DNA of 5,762 bases from CAZTHM01 sp041946825 (lineage in GTDB: Bacteria > Acidobacteriota > Terriglobia > UBA7540): assembly GCA_041946825.1 (NCBI GenBank), contig JBHGBD010000061.1, forward strand, positions 1 through 5,762, in the 5' to 3' direction. A model generated the notes under the pieces. That model did not search any database, was not told where the DNA came from, and saw only the letters and a program-made list of their open reading frames with translations. Within the stretch, counting starts at the first letter, position 1. Each line of letters starts with the position of its first letter. Of the stretch, positions 5,516-5,762 are shown piece after piece. Position numbers and translations under genes: made by a program.

Positions 5516-5630
5516 GACACTCCCGGCTGCGCATCGACATCCTGGTCGAAGAGACCGGATAGATGAGTGAGCGGAAGCTCGAAGGGGAGAGAAACAGAAA
5601 AGGAGTCTCGCGCTTCGACGCGGAAGGAGT

Positions 5631-5693
5631 GGTGTGGCTTCGCTCGCATCCCCCCCACTTTCAGCTGAGGGGGGCTGCTCGCTCCGCCACACC
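5631..5693. repeat. Palindromic element with outer 8-bp stem and C7/G6 inner stem
   Basis: GGTGTGGC (5631-5638) pairs with GCCACACC (5686-5693). Inside, a run of seven C (5650-5656) pairs with six G (5669-5674) around the loop ACTTTCAGCTGA, and the two sides between the stems each contain GCTCGC-like sequence. It differs from the REP family at 3351-4559. It has no T-run after either side, so it does not look like an intrinsic terminator. Confidence 0.65.
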
Positions 5694-5752
5694 AAACAAA
5701 AAACATAACCGAGTCAACCGATCTTCCTTGACTCCGCCGCCCCCTTCATAGA

Positions 5753-5762
5753 TGCGCCAGCC
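5753..5762. repeat. Possible edge of another REP unit (TGCGCCAGCC)
   Basis: The last 10 bases equal the terminal 10 bases of both REP right ends (3482-3491 and 4523-4532). The preceding bases do not form the usual GCAGAC/GTCTGC hairpin, so this may be a decayed end or chance. Confidence 0.3.

Larger units (their letters stand above)
5516..5762. other. Region downstream of the IS110 remnant, no recognised gene
   Basis: I see no supported coding sequence here. Short open frames cross a hairpin and C/G runs and have no recognisable protein features. The first ~50 bp may be the right flank or end of the IS110 remnant, but its boundary cannot be set without another copy. The palindrome at 5631-5693 and a REP-like end at the window edge are listed separately. 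Confidence 0.6.

Noticed and set aside
4715..5695. 326-codon minus-strand frame opposite IS110
   Set aside because: Antisense shadow of the transposase; no domain features.
5631..5700. Intrinsic terminator for the IS110 remnant
   Set aside because: The hairpin is followed by an A-rich, not T-rich, tract on the plus strand, and no T-run follows it on the minus strand.

Overview
The window (5,762 bases, fairly GC-rich) looks like chromosomal DNA from a free-living bacterium. Two things suggest an Acidobacteriota-like organism: the style of the complex I genes, and 7-nt-period repeats based on GTYGAAR and RCTGAYR between genes. This is an impression from familiarity, not a proven assignment.

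Region 1 (1-3311, all minus strand) is the start of a respiratory complex I operon, read from right to left. A good sigma70-type promoter (3282-3311) is followed by nuoC, a 163-bp spacer made largely of heptamer repeats, nuoD, nuoH 5 bp later, and the first 22 codons of nuoI 1 bp after that, running off the left edge. The order C-D-H-I has no nuoE/F/G between D and H, and nuoA/nuoB are not found upstream of nuoC in this window.

Region 2 (3351-4559) is a REP/RAYT mobile region. A 705-bp unit (3828-4532) has perfect 13-bp inverted ends and palindromic arms, and carries a REP-associated tyrosine (HUH, Y1) transposase on the minus strand. A 141-bp derivative with the same two arms but no transposase lies at 3351-3491. 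The arms of the two copies differ by paired, base-pair-preserving changes, so their hairpins are conserved as structures. A third, truncated arm lies at 4535-4559. Between the two units is a gene for an unrecognised 95-aa protein with two predicted membrane segments.

Region 3 (4565-5762) holds a plus-strand IS110-family transposase. It has lost its N-terminus (the first two catalytic acidic residues) at a junction with REP sequence. Its frame remains open through the Transposase_20 domain. It is followed by 247 bp with no recognised gene, containing a C/G-run hairpin (5631-5693) and, at the extreme right edge, 10 bp matching the right end of the REP units.

In outline, a housekeeping energy-metabolism operon lies next to a patch of mobile and repetitive DNA. 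The most notable item is the RAYT unit together with its transposase-less derivative.
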